Source of the DNA: Rheinheimera texasensis DSM 17496
GTDB taxonomy: Bacteria; Pseudomonadota; Gammaproteobacteria; Enterobacterales; Alteromonadaceae
NCBI RefSeq assembly: GCF_000711985.1
Contig: NZ_JONU01000007.1
Coordinates: forward strand, 558,001-622,000
Direction of reading: 5' to 3'
DNA length: 64,000 nucleotides
How positions within the stretch are numbered: the stretch's first letter is position 1; each line of letters opens with the position of its first letter. A model generated the notes under the pieces. It did no database searches. It saw only the letters and a program-made list of their open reading frames with translations, and was not told the DNA's origin. Below, one piece after another: positions 55,105 to 63,821 of the stretch. The position numbers and the translations under genes are program-made.

Positions 55105-55425
55105 CTAACTGAAACTGACATAATTGGCGATGCGATCTGCCATTTTTTCACCAATTCCTTTCACTTCCATCAGCTGCTTTTTGTCTTTGATTGGCCCGTT
55201 TTGCTTAATATAGTCCAAAATAGCCTGCGCTTTTTTTGCACCAATTCCGGGAATAGCTTCTAACTGTTGCTGATCGGCTTTATTTAACGCCAACTTCGCG
55301 GCAACCACGGCATTCACGGTTTTCTGATCAGAGCTGACCGGGTTATTGAGGGCCGCACTCGCTTGCTGAGTGCAGATACAGGCGAGCGTTGCACAAAGTG
55401 CAAACCACAATGATTTCATGTTCAT
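55105..55425 (-). CDS. ComEA-like helix-hairpin-helix protein, exported
   Basis: A 106-residue protein with a signal peptide (cut after about QQASA) and a double helix-hairpin-helix domain (LNKADQQQLEAIPGIGAKKAQAIL, then LMEVKGIGEKMADRI). Members bind DNA in the periplasm, for example during natural transformation. AAGGA seven bases upstream supports the first ATG. A hairpin without a T-run at 55014-55040 lies between it and the HDOD gene. No other competence genes are nearby. Confidence 0.88.
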   Translation of the reverse strand: MNMKSLWFALCATLACICTQQASAALNNPVSSDQKTVNAVVAAKLALNKADQQQLEAIPGIGAKKAQAILDYIKQNGPIKDKKQLMEVKGIGEKMADRIANYVSFS

Positions 55426-55645
55426 CAGACTTTCCTTGCTGTTCAGAGCATGTTAAAAGGAGCCGGCAAATTCGTCTGCCGACGTTGTGGACCAGACGGG
55501 ACCACTGACGACGTCTGGTTTATTCAACTTAGTATTTATTTACCATTTTGCAACTTTTTGTTTAATTTTAATGCAATTTATAATTCAGCTAAAGTTAAGC
55601 TGGCGGACGCTAAGGTCAGTCCATCATCCAGTCGGAGAATTTCAT

Positions 55646-56146
55646 ATGCGTTATTTGCTGTTGTTATTACCTTTAATCACCGCCTGCTCTGGCCATTACG
55701 GCAAAAAACAATACGTGATGGCAAATGTCACAAAATCAGAACCCGTATATAAAACCATTGAAATTCATAAACCTAAACGCGTCTGTGAAGAGCGTCAGGT
55801 CGTTCAGCGCGAAGCGGATTCCGCTACACCGACTATCGTCGGCGCTATCATTGGCGGCGCACTCGGTAATGCCATTGGGCATAACAGTTCAAATAAAAAA
55901 GTCGGCATGGCTGCCGGTGCTGTGTTAGGTGGTTCGATCGGCCATGACGTAGGCAAACAAAATGGTCAGGACGTCGTGCACCTACAAACGGTTTGTTACC
56001 AGGCCGGTACTGAAGTTGAATATCAAAGTGTGGTTGATGGCTATCGGGTTACTTATATCCTGAATAACCGCGAATATACCACTTTGATGGACCGCGACCC
56101 GGGTGCTCAAATGCCTGTTGTGGTAGAACCACCACGCAATCAATAA
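55646..56146 (+). CDS. Glycine-zipper lipoprotein (17 kDa surface antigen-like)
   Basis: A 166-residue lipoprotein. The signal peptide ends in a lipobox (LITAC, cysteine at about residue 14). The glycine-zipper 2TM segment reads IVGAIIGGALGNAIGHNSSN then GMAAGAVLGGSIGHDVG (about residues 65-105). The C-terminal part contains a cysteine in TVCYQAG. This resembles YcfJ and the Rickettsia 17-kDa antigen; such proteins sit in the outer membrane or at the envelope interface. The ATG at 55646 has GGAG eight bases upstream. The 220-base gap before it holds no gene, only an AT-rich probable promoter and a small hairpin (55492-55518). Confidence 0.87.
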   Translation: MRYLLLLLPLITACSGHYGKKQYVMANVTKSEPVYKTIEIHKPKRVCEERQVVQREADSATPTIVGAIIGGALGNAIGHNSSNKKVGMAAGAVLGGSIGHDVGKQNGQDVVHLQTVCYQAGTEVEYQSVVDGYRVTYILNNREYTTLMDRDPGAQMPVVVEPPRNQ

Positions 56147-56228
56147 CTTCTGTCGGATCAGGCCTTGCGCCTGATCTGCACTGCTTTACACTGTGAACAC
56201 TAATTTTTACTGAAGATAAGGATATGCC

Positions 56229-56909
56229 ATGCGTGTGCTGGTTGTTGAAGATGAAACGCTACTTGCTGAACAAGTGAAAAATCACCTGATGCAGCAGCAA
56301 TTTTCAGTAGATTTATCCCATGATGGCTCAGATGGTTTTTTTAAAATCAGTGAGTATCCTTATGATCTTGCGATCATCGATATCGGGCTGCCAAAGCTTG
56401 ATGGTTTGTCTCTGATCCGCAAAGCGCGCCAGCAAGATATTAAAACGCCCGTCATTGTACTGACAGCCCGCGGCAGCTGGCAGGAAAAAGTACAAGGCTT
56501 AGACGCCGGCGCCGATGATTATCTGACCAAGCCTTTTCATATGGAAGAACTGCTGGCGCGTTGTAATGCGCTGATCCGGCGTGCGGCTGGCCAGCCAGAT
56601 CCGACGCTCAGTGCAGGCCCGATTAGCCTCAACAGCCGGACCCAACAAGTCTGGTGCCACGGTGAAGAAGTGCCGTTAACAGCTTATGAATACAAAGTCC
56701 TCGAGTATTTCATGCTGAATCCAACCAAAGTGATCTCGAAAACTGAACTGACTGAGCATATTTACGATCAGGATTTTGACCTCGACAGTAATGTCATCGA
56801 AGTATTTGTGCTGCGTTTACGCAAAAAACTCGACCCGGATGGTGAACTGAAACCGATTGAAACACTCAGAGGCCGCGGTTATCGCTTTAACCTGGCGGTT
56901 GGTGCATGA
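56229..56909 (+). CDS. PhoP-like response regulator
   Basis: A 226-residue OmpR-family regulator. The receiver domain has the acid pair VEDE, phosphoacceptor Asp51 (LAIIDIGLP) and the lysine in DDYLTKPFH. The winged-helix domain has LTAYEYKVLEYFM and RLRKKL followed by RGRGYRFNL. Sequence is nearest to PhoP. It overlaps the kinase gene by four bases. A hairpin without a T-run (56156-56176) separates it from the lipoprotein gene. Whether it senses magnesium, as PhoPQ does, is unknown. Confidence 0.9.
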   Translation: MRVLVVEDETLLAEQVKNHLMQQQFSVDLSHDGSDGFFKISEYPYDLAIIDIGLPKLDGLSLIRKARQQDIKTPVIVLTARGSWQEKVQGLDAGADDYLTKPFHMEELLARCNALIRRAAGQPDPTLSAGPISLNSRTQQVWCHGEEVPLTAYEYKVLEYFMLNPTKVISKTELTEHIYDQDFDLDSNVIEVFVLRLRKKLDPDGELKPIETLRGRGYRFNLAVGA

Positions 56910-58225
56910 CACTATCGCTGAAGCTGCGCCAGGCAATCGTCTGCCTGGTTCTGCTGGTGTTTATCCTGCCGGCGTCTTTTCTGGCAATTGAACGGGCATT
57001 TTTTGCCCAATTACTGACCAGTACCGAGCAAAAACTGGAAGTACACCTCTATTCATTCTTGTCGGAACTCTCCAGTAAAAATGATGTAGTCGAAATCAAT
57101 AACAGCATTCTGCCGGCCGATTTTTTGCGCACTGATTCCGGGACCAGTGCTTACATAGTGTCGGAAGATAAACTGATCTGGCAATCCGACTCCTCGCTGA
57201 ACCAAGCTTTCACCCCTCCGGTCCATGAAATGCTGCCGGGCAAACACGAGTTTGTCGCGCTGGAACAAGATGGTAAAACCTATTGGGTCCTGTCCTTTGC
57301 CTTGTTGTTTGATATGGGTGAGCGCAGTATGCCGCTGACAATTCATATTTTGCAGGATGACCGGCTATTAGAAGCGCCGATGCAAAGTTTCCGTAAAACG
57401 CTGTTGCGCTGGTTTGTTGGCATAGGGCTGGTGCTGGCGTTTATTATGTTGCTGGCATATTACTGGACGACCCGGCCGTTGTCGGCCCTGGACCATGAGA
57501 TCCGCCAGGTGGAAAGTGGCCAGCAACAGCAGCTGACACAGCAATATCCCAGCGAACTACAAACCATCAAAGAAGATTTAAACTTACTGCTCGATAACCA
57601 GAACCGGCAAAAGCAACGATATCGCCATCATCTCAGCGACCTGGCACATGCGTTAAAAACCCCGGTCGCTGTGCTCAAAACTTCAGCCATGGCGGAACAA
57701 CCTGAACTGAGGGACCAGATTGACCGCATCACGGCGATGATTGAGCATCAGCTTAAAAGAGCCAGCAGCTCAGGACAGGACATCTGGCAAAAACAAATCC
57801 CGGTCAGCCCTGTGGTTGAGCAGCTGAAAAGTGCACTTCAGAAGATCTATCGCGATAAACAGATCAGCTATCAGCTTGACTGCCCGCCGCAGGTGATGTT
57901 TCGCGGCGACGAAACAGATTTGATGGAAATGCTTGGCAATTTGCTGGATAACGCCAGCAAAGCGTGCCGGCAGCAAGTGCGCTTGTCAGTGCAGGTCAAG
58001 CCGCTGCAGCTGTGCGTGGAGGATGATGGCCCTGGTGTGCCGGCTGACAAAAAAGCCCAGCTGCTCAATCGCGGCACCCGGCTGGACACATACACCGATG
58101 GCCATGGTGTCGGACTGTCTATCGTCGATGAACTGACGCAATCCTATCAGGGCCGTCTTGAGATAACGCAAAGCGCATTGGGCGGCGCCTGTTTCACATT
58201 GGTCTTCCCGCAGCATCAGTATTAA
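56906..58225 (+). CDS. PhoQ-like sensor histidine kinase
   Basis: A 439-residue membrane kinase. Helix 1 (about 8-27) and helix 2 (about 168-187) enclose a periplasmic sensor of about 140 residues. HAMP-like and dimerisation segments follow, with His248 in LAHALKTPVAV, and an ATPase domain with NLLDNASKA, DDGPGVP and GHGVGLSI. HALKTP with lysine instead of arginine is typical of PhoQ-like kinases. The sensor lacks an evident acidic cluster, so its signal is uncertain. The start overlaps the regulator stop (ATGA). Confidence 0.9.
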   Translation: MTLSLKLRQAIVCLVLLVFILPASFLAIERAFFAQLLTSTEQKLEVHLYSFLSELSSKNDVVEINNSILPADFLRTDSGTSAYIVSEDKLIWQSDSSLNQAFTPPVHEMLPGKHEFVALEQDGKTYWVLSFALLFDMGERSMPLTIHILQDDRLLEAPMQSFRKTLLRWFVGIGLVLAFIMLLAYYWTTRPLSALDHEIRQVESGQQQQLTQQYPSELQTIKEDLNLLLDNQNRQKQRYRHHLSDLAHALKTPVAVLKTSAMAEQPELRDQIDRITAMIEHQLKRASSSGQDIWQKQIPVSPVVEQLKSALQKIYRDKQISYQLDCPPQVMFRGDETDLMEMLGNLLDNASKACRQQVRLSVQVKPLQLCVEDDGPGVPADKKAQLLNRGTRLDTYTDGHGVGLSIVDELTQSYQGRLEITQSALGGACFTLVFPQHQY

Positions 58226-58361
58226 TAGCGGCTTGTTGCCGGACCTGACAACAATGAGCAAATTGACCACTTGGTGCTCTGTGTACTGACTGCTAATCTC
58301 TTGATCTGTCTGGCAGGTTTTGCCGTACCTTGCGGCAGTTGCTTTTATGCGGGAGATACCT

Positions 58362-59255
58362 ATGCGAATTCTGCTCACCGGTGCTACTGGCCTCATCGGC
58401 AGTGCTTTATGCCAGCGCTGGCAACATCAGCATCAGCTGATTGGACTGAGCCGGGACGTCGGGAAGGCGCAACGTCAGTCTGTCCCGGGGCTGCACTGGG
58501 TCAATAATCTCAATGACGTAGATTTCAATCAGCTGGATGTTGTCGTAAACCTGGCCGGTGAGCCGATTGCAGCGAAACGCTGGACTGCAACGCAAAAAGA
58601 GCGGATTTGCCAAAGCCGCTGGCAACTGACCGAGCAGATCGCCGGCGCTATTCTGCAGGCAACAACACCACCACAGCTGTTGATTAATGGCTCAGCGATT
58701 GGGTTTTATGGCAGACAAAATCCGGGTTGCATAGATGAGAGCTTTAGCGGCTTTTATCCCGATTTCAGTCATGATATCTGCGCGCGTTGGGAGAACCTGG
58801 CGATGCGCGCGCAGACCGATAAAACCCGAGTCTGCATTTTACGCACAGGCATTGTACTGTCGGATCACGGCGGCGCTTTGGGCCGGATGCTACCGGCGTA
58901 TCGGCTGGGTCTTGGTGGTAAACTCGGCGATGGCCAGCAATATATGTCGTGGATCCATCTGGAGGACATGCTTGGGATCATCGACTTTGTACTGCAACAG
59001 ACTGAATGTCATGGGATTTACAATGCAACAGCACCGATGGCGGTGACGAACCAACAATTCAGTAAGTTGTTGGCAGAGCGATTGCACAAGCCTGAATTGC
59101 TGCCATTACCGGCCTTTGCGCTGCGTTTACTGTTTGGCGAAATGGCGGACTTGTTGCTGTTTGGTCAGCAAGTTTATCCAAAACGGTTGCTCGATGCCGG
59201 TTACAGTTTCCATTACAACCAGCTCAGAGCGGCGCTGGCCGCCCTGAAACTGTAG
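58362..59255 (+). CDS. yfcH: TIGR01777 family NAD-dependent epimerase-like protein, YfcH-like
   Basis: A 297-residue short-chain dehydrogenase-fold protein. The N-terminal Rossmann motif is LLTGATGLIGSAL, followed by VVNLAGEPIAAKRW and the family segment INGSAIGFYG. The C-terminal half has GGKLGDGQQYMSWIHLEDM. The molecular function of this family is not established. The ATG at 58362 has GGGAG upstream; an in-frame start 14 codons earlier is less likely. It converges on ybbP. Confidence 0.9.
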   Translation: MRILLTGATGLIGSALCQRWQHQHQLIGLSRDVGKAQRQSVPGLHWVNNLNDVDFNQLDVVVNLAGEPIAAKRWTATQKERICQSRWQLTEQIAGAILQATTPPQLLINGSAIGFYGRQNPGCIDESFSGFYPDFSHDICARWENLAMRAQTDKTRVCILRTGIVLSDHGGALGRMLPAYRLGLGGKLGDGQQYMSWIHLEDMLGIIDFVLQQTECHGIYNATAPMAVTNQQFSKLLAERLHKPELLPLPAFALRLLFGEMADLLLFGQQVYPKRLLDAGYSFHYNQLRAALAALKL

Positions 59256-59262
59256 CGTTGTG

Positions 59263-61806
59263 TTAGTTATGCAAGGCACGCCGGATCAGACTCGCCGGCG
59301 TGGGTTGCAATATTCCCCGAAGCAACAGAGCCCCGAGTACCGTCAACAGCACAACCCCCGTGACAGGCCCAAGGCCCCACAGACTTTGATGCAAGTTAAA
59401 CGGCAACTGGAACATCCGCATCTGCACTATCGCCAGCAGTACCTCTGCCAATATGGTGGCAAAGACTCCTGCCAATAGACCTAAAGCGGCAAATTCATAC
59501 AACACGGCCTGGCGTAGAAAGCGCCCACGGGCGCCGAGCGTGCGCAAGATTGCTAACTCCTGCTCGCGCTGTTCTACAGTTGCCTGCACCTGCGCCACCA
59601 GCACCAATACTGCGGCCGCAAAAACCAGGATCAGGATCAAAGTCAGCGCTAACGACACCTGGTCAATGATTGAAGTCACTTGCTGTAAAATCACCGCCAC
59701 TGAAATTACCGACACGGTCGGAAACTGTTTAAGTAATGCGGTCAACACCGATTGCTGCGTTTCAGGCAGATAAAATGCGGTAAGATAAGTGGCCGGAAAA
59801 TGTTCCATCAGGTCCGGACTCAGCAGCATAAAGAAATTAGGCTGCAGGCTGTTCCAGTCCACTTTGCGAAAACTGCTGACTGTGGCGTCAAATTGCTGAC
59901 CGCCGATAGCAAAAGTCAGCTTGTCACCGAGTTTCAGCTGCAGCCGCTCAGCTTGCTGCTGTTCTACCGACACTTGCGCCGGGCCATCAAACCACTGGCC
60001 AGCCGTGATTTGGTTATTGGCCGGCAGTTCAGACAACCAACTCAGATTCAGCTCGCGACCAAAGCCCTGGCGCCCGGATGCCGGCTCAGCTGTACTCTGC
60101 TGCGCTGCTGATTGCTCAGAAGATTGCTGCTTCGACGCTTGATTGCTGCGAGATGCTGCACCATCATCTTGCTCCGGCTCCTGCAGCATTTCCCCATTGA
60201 CCGCCAATACCCGACCGGAAATCATCGGATAAAAAGTACCAGTCGCTAAACCGGCTTGCTGCAGCTGCTGCGCAATCTGGTCTTTTTCAGTCGCAGTCAT
60301 ATTGACCAAAAACTGATTGGGCGCATTTTCCGGCACTTGTTGTTTCCATTGTTCCAGTAATTCAGCACGCAGGAAATACAGCACCAGCGTTAAAAACAAC
60401 GCCAGGCTAAAAGTCATCAGTTGAAAACTATTTTGCCACAGGCGCCGGCGCAGGTTCGCAAGCGCCAGTTTTAACGCACTGCTTTGCCCGGCGGCCATCG
60501 GTTTTGCCACCCGTACCAACACTGCGGCAAACCCAAGTAAACATAAACCGAAACCAGCACAGGCAAGAAACAACATGCCCGACAGCCAGATGTCGCCGCT
60601 AAATAGCCACATCAATGCCAGCACAGCCACAGAGCCACTGAGTAGCTGCCAGTAATCAATGCGACTGTCGCCATTTTGCTGACGCAGGACCTCGATAGCT
60701 GGCACCGCGGTTAAACGCCAGACCGGTCGCAGCGAAAACAGCAAGGAGCAAATCAGCGCGGTAGAAATGCCTAACCAGGCGGATTTGCTGCTGAATACGG
60801 CCTGATAACCTTCTATCCACTGACCAAGAATGCCCTGCACGGCAAAATTCGCCAGCAAACCGAGCAATAAACCGCACAGACTGGCAAAGCCGGTCACCAA
60901 TGCCAGATGGCTGAAATAGATTTTCCGTGCCAGCGGCGCCGTCACACCGAGAGCTTTAATCACAGCGACCGCCATCTGGTGGCGCTGACTATAGCGATTC
61001 GCCGCAACTGCAGCTGCCGCGGCAGCCAGAACTATGCCCAGCAGGCCAGCTAACAACAAAAAGCGTTCGGCCCGATCCAGCGCACTGCCAACCGCACTTT
61101 GCCGGTCCAGTTGCTGCCATCGGTCATTGGCATTCAACAGCGGCTTGATATCGGTCTCGAGCTGTTTGAGCTTGACTTCACTACCAGCAAACAGATAACG
61201 ATAAGAAATGCGGCTACCCGGTTGGATGACTTCTGTCGCAGCAACGTCAGACAGATGCATCATTACTCTGGGCTGACCACCAAACAAATTCAGTGGTGCA
61301 TCAGGCTCTTCCAGAATGATACCGCCCACTTTAAGCTTCGCTGCACCGACATCAAGCAGGTCCCCGACCCGCACCGCCAGAATTTGCGCCAACCGCGCTT
61401 CCAGATAAACGCTCCCAGGCGCGACAATCGAATTTTGGCCCGCCGCAGTATCGAGTAACAACTCTCCCCGTAACGGGTACTGCGAAGAGACTGCTTTAAC
61501 GTTCACCAGCTGCATATTGTCGCCGGCAAACAACATAGTATTAAACTGGATTTGCTGTGCCGTTTGCAGGCCAAGCTGCTCAGCCTGCTGCAGAATTTCC
61601 GGCTGAAATGGAGAACTCGAGCGCAACACTTTGTCAGCAGCGGTGAAGTTACTGCTGCGCTGCATCAGTGCACTGCGCACGCTATCAGTAATACCACTGA
61701 GGCTAACTACCGTCAGCACGGCCAGCATCAGCGCAAAAGCGATAACCCACAATTCGCCATTTTTTAATTCACGCCAGAACAGGCGCCATGCCACTTTAGC
61801 CCACAT
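59263..61806 (-). CDS. ybbP: ABC transporter permease YbbP, FtsX type
   Basis: An 847-residue permease with an N-terminal helix, a periplasmic domain, two blocks of FtsX-type helices and a C-terminal triple helix (about ten transmembrane segments). ATP-binding partner YbbA is encoded immediately upstream with an 11-base overlap, and tesA is divergent, as in E. coli. A serine/glutamine-rich stretch of about 35 residues (residues 545-580, coordinates about 60070-60174) interrupts the second periplasmic region before GRELNLSWLSELPANN. Its function is proposed to be mechanical or export linked, not proven. Confidence 0.9.
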   Translation of the reverse strand: MWAKVAWRLFWRELKNGELWVIAFALMLAVLTVVSLSGITDSVRSALMQRSSNFTAADKVLRSSSPFQPEILQQAEQLGLQTAQQIQFNTMLFAGDNMQLVNVKAVSSQYPLRGELLLDTAAGQNSIVAPGSVYLEARLAQILAVRVGDLLDVGAAKLKVGGIILEEPDAPLNLFGGQPRVMMHLSDVAATEVIQPGSRISYRYLFAGSEVKLKQLETDIKPLLNANDRWQQLDRQSAVGSALDRAERFLLLAGLLGIVLAAAAAAVAANRYSQRHQMAVAVIKALGVTAPLARKIYFSHLALVTGFASLCGLLLGLLANFAVQGILGQWIEGYQAVFSSKSAWLGISTALICSLLFSLRPVWRLTAVPAIEVLRQQNGDSRIDYWQLLSGSVAVLALMWLFSGDIWLSGMLFLACAGFGLCLLGFAAVLVRVAKPMAAGQSSALKLALANLRRRLWQNSFQLMTFSLALFLTLVLYFLRAELLEQWKQQVPENAPNQFLVNMTATEKDQIAQQLQQAGLATGTFYPMISGRVLAVNGEMLQEPEQDDGAASRSNQASKQQSSEQSAAQQSTAEPASGRQGFGRELNLSWLSELPANNQITAGQWFDGPAQVSVEQQQAERLQLKLGDKLTFAIGGQQFDATVSSFRKVDWNSLQPNFFMLLSPDLMEHFPATYLTAFYLPETQQSVLTALLKQFPTVSVISVAVILQQVTSIIDQVSLALTLILILVFAAAVLVLVAQVQATVEQREQELAILRTLGARGRFLRQAVLYEFAALGLLAGVFATILAEVLLAIVQMRMFQLPFNLHQSLWGLGPVTGVVLLTVLGALLLRGILQPTPASLIRRALHN

Positions 61807-62512
61807 GACTGCGCCCCTCCGCCATTGGCAGGGCTTCAGTCAGCCGGCCGGCGTCCATCAGAAACTGGCGCTGACAACGCGCCGCCAACTGCGGATTATG
61901 CGTCACCAGCACCAGGGTCGTGCCCTGGCTTCGGTTCAGTTCAAACAATAAATCCTCCACGCGCCGCCCGGTCGCACTGTCGAGGTTGGCTGAAGGCTCA
62001 TCGGCGAATAAAATCGCAGGCTGGGTAATAAAAGCGCGGGCTATGGCGACCCGCTGCTGCTCGCCCCCAGATAACTGCGCCGGGAAAAAGTGCATGCGTT
62101 CGCTGAGCCCAACTAACTCCAGCAATTGTTTACCGCGAGCGGTGGCGTCGCGCTGCCCCGCCAGCTCGGCCGGTAAAGTGACATTTTCCAGCGCAGACAA
62201 TGCCGGCAATAATAAAAATGACTGAAAAACAAAGCCGACATGCTGCGCCCTGAGTTCAGCCCGGGCATCGTCATTCAAGGTGTCAATCCGCTGCCCAGCC
62301 AGCACAACTTCACCGCTGCTTGGTACATCCAAACCGGCTAAAAGTCCCAGCAATGTAGACTTGCCTGAGCCCGAAGCACCGACGATAGCCACACTGTCAC
62401 CGCGGTTGATTGTCAGATTGATATCCGTCAGGATATTCAGCGTATTACCCGGTAACGCGACTTGTTTACAAAGTTGGCGGGTCTGAATAAACAACTCAGG
62501 TGTAACTGACAT
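61796..62512 (-). CDS. ybbA: ABC transporter ATP-binding protein YbbA
   Basis: A 238-residue ABC ATPase of the LolD/MacB group. Walker A is VGASGSGKST, signature LSGGEQQRVAIARA and Walker B ILFADEPSANLD, followed by the switch histidine in VLVTHNPQ. It pairs with YbbP. The ATG complementary to 62510-62512 overlaps the tesA ATG on the opposite strand. AGGAAG about nine bases upstream, inside the tesA coding region, supports this start. Confidence 0.93.
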   Translation of the reverse strand: MSVTPELFIQTRQLCKQVALPGNTLNILTDINLTINRGDSVAIVGASGSGKSTLLGLLAGLDVPSSGEVVLAGQRIDTLNDDARAELRAQHVGFVFQSFLLLPALSALENVTLPAELAGQRDATARGKQLLELVGLSERMHFFPAQLSGGEQQRVAIARAFITQPAILFADEPSANLDSATGRRVEDLLFELNRSQGTTLVLVTHNPQLAARCQRQFLMDAGRLTEALPMAEGRSHVG

Positions 62513-63119
62513 GCGATTGTTCTTCCTATTTTTTGTACTGTTGATATCTGCTGTGCAGCCGGCATTTGCCGCCGCCACAAAAACATTACTCATTGTTGGC
62601 GATAGCCTGAGCGCCGGATACGGATTGCCACAACAACAAAGCTGGCCGGTGTTATTGCAGCAACGCCTCGTTGATAAAAAATCCCCGTGGCGTATTCAGA
62701 ATGCCAGCATCAGCGGCGAAACCAGTGGCGGTGCGTTAGCCCGTTTACCTGCGCTGTTACAGCAACATCAACCGGCCGTTGTACTAATCGAAATCGGCGG
62801 TAATGACGGCTTACGCGGTTTCCCAGTGCCACGCCTGCGGCAAAACCTGGAGCAGTTGATCAAGCTCAGCCAGAACGCCGGTGCTACGCCGGTGCTGATG
62901 CAGATACGCATTCCACCGAATTACGGACCACGTTACACTGAACAGTTTGTCGGCGTGTATGCTGACATTGCGCAAAAGCATCAAATCAAACTCTGGCCGT
63001 TCTTTATGGACAAGATTGCCGTACAGCCAGAGTTGATGCAAGCCGACGGCATTCATCCCAACGCTAAAGCTCAGGGCATTATCCGCGATTTGATGCTGCC
63101 GTATATCGAAGAAATGTAA
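62511..63119 (+). CDS. tesA: Multifunctional acyl-CoA thioesterase / lysophospholipase TesA
   Basis: A 202-residue SGNH-hydrolase with a signal peptide (cut after PAFA), so it acts in the periplasm. The catalytic block I is LLIVGDSLSAGYG, block III IEIGGNDGLRG and block V DGIHPNAKAQ. E. coli TesA hydrolyses acyl-CoAs, lysophospholipids and esters. Divergent from ybbA with overlapping start codons. AGGTG about eight bases upstream supports the ATG. The gap to the tRNA cluster, 63120-63276, shows no gene and no clear terminator. Confidence 0.94.
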   Translation: MRLFFLFFVLLISAVQPAFAAATKTLLIVGDSLSAGYGLPQQQSWPVLLQQRLVDKKSPWRIQNASISGETSGGALARLPALLQQHQPAVVLIEIGGNDGLRGFPVPRLRQNLEQLIKLSQNAGATPVLMQIRIPPNYGPRYTEQFVGVYADIAQKHQIKLWPFFMDKIAVQPELMQADGIHPNAKAQGIIRDLMLPYIEEM

Positions 63120-63276
63120 TGAGATATTGGCAGAATTGACAAAACCCTGACACTGCATCACACCGATGTGGCGGCAGGGAAGTGAAATTTTGGTTTCAGA
63201 AAAGATATCGAAAAATCGCGCCAAATACATTTATGCGCATCAGTACACTGTAGGAGAATAAACTGCTGATTTGATT

Positions 63277-63352
<76 letters not shown>

Positions 63353-63377
63353 ATCCGCTGAACTGACGTTCAAAAGA

Positions 63378-63453
63378 TGGCGTCCCTTAGGGGATTCGAA
63401 CCCCTGTTACCGCCGTGAAAGGGCGGTGTCCTAGGCCTCTAGACGAAAGGGAC
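63378..63453 (-). tRNA. tRNA-Glu (anticodon TTC)
   Basis: A 76-nt tRNA beginning GTCCCTTTCGTCTAGAGG with encoded CCA. The anticodon stem CCGCC/GGCGG encloses TTC. It is identical by eye to the other two copies in this cluster. Confidence 0.95.
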
Positions 63454-63478
63454 ATCTGGAAATAACGGTGACAATCTG

Positions 63479-63554
63479 TGGCGTCCCTTAGGGGATTCGA
63501 ACCCCTGTTACCGCCGTGAAAGGGCGGTGTCCTAGGCCTCTAGACGAAAGGGAC
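63479..63554 (-). tRNA. tRNA-Glu (anticodon TTC)
   Basis: Second identical copy of the 76-nt tRNA-Glu, 25 bases from each neighbouring tRNA-Glu copy. Confidence 0.95.
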
Positions 63555-63578
63555 ACAGTAGACTGTCGAGCATATCAT

Positions 63579-63654
63579 TGGCGTCCCTTAGGGGATTCGA
63601 ACCCCTGTTACCGCCGTGAAAGGGCGGTGTCCTAGGCCTCTAGACGAAAGGGAC
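63579..63654 (-). tRNA. tRNA-Glu (anticodon TTC)
   Basis: Third identical copy of the 76-nt tRNA-Glu, with CCA encoded. Confidence 0.95.
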
Positions 63655-63668
63655 ACATACAGAAATCT

Positions 63669-63744
<76 letters not shown>

Positions 63745-63792
63745 ACATCAACAACGCTGGCTGTATAAGCTTTGCGTTACAGAACGAGGCGC

Positions 63793-63821
63793 ATTCTATG
63801 GGGCAGCCCCAGGAGTGTCAA
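63793..63821 (-). promoter_or_regulatory. Strong sigma-70 promoter of the tRNA operon
   Basis: On the minus strand TTGACA (63816-63821), a 17-base spacer and TAGAAT (63793-63798) lie upstream of the tRNA genes. A GCGCC-type G+C-rich discriminator follows, the kind found at stable-RNA promoters under stringent control. A T/A-rich tract just upstream could act as an UP element. Confidence 0.85.

Noticed and set aside
55487-55645. In-frame N-terminal extension of the glycine-zipper lipoprotein
   Set aside because: The ATG at 55646 has a good ribosome site and starts directly at a lipoprotein signal peptide; the extension covers the promoter region.
63378-63654. Three evenly spaced identical repeats, CRISPR-like at first sight
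   Set aside because: Each repeat is a complete 76-nt tRNA-Glu with cloverleaf and CCA; the spacers are only 25 nt.
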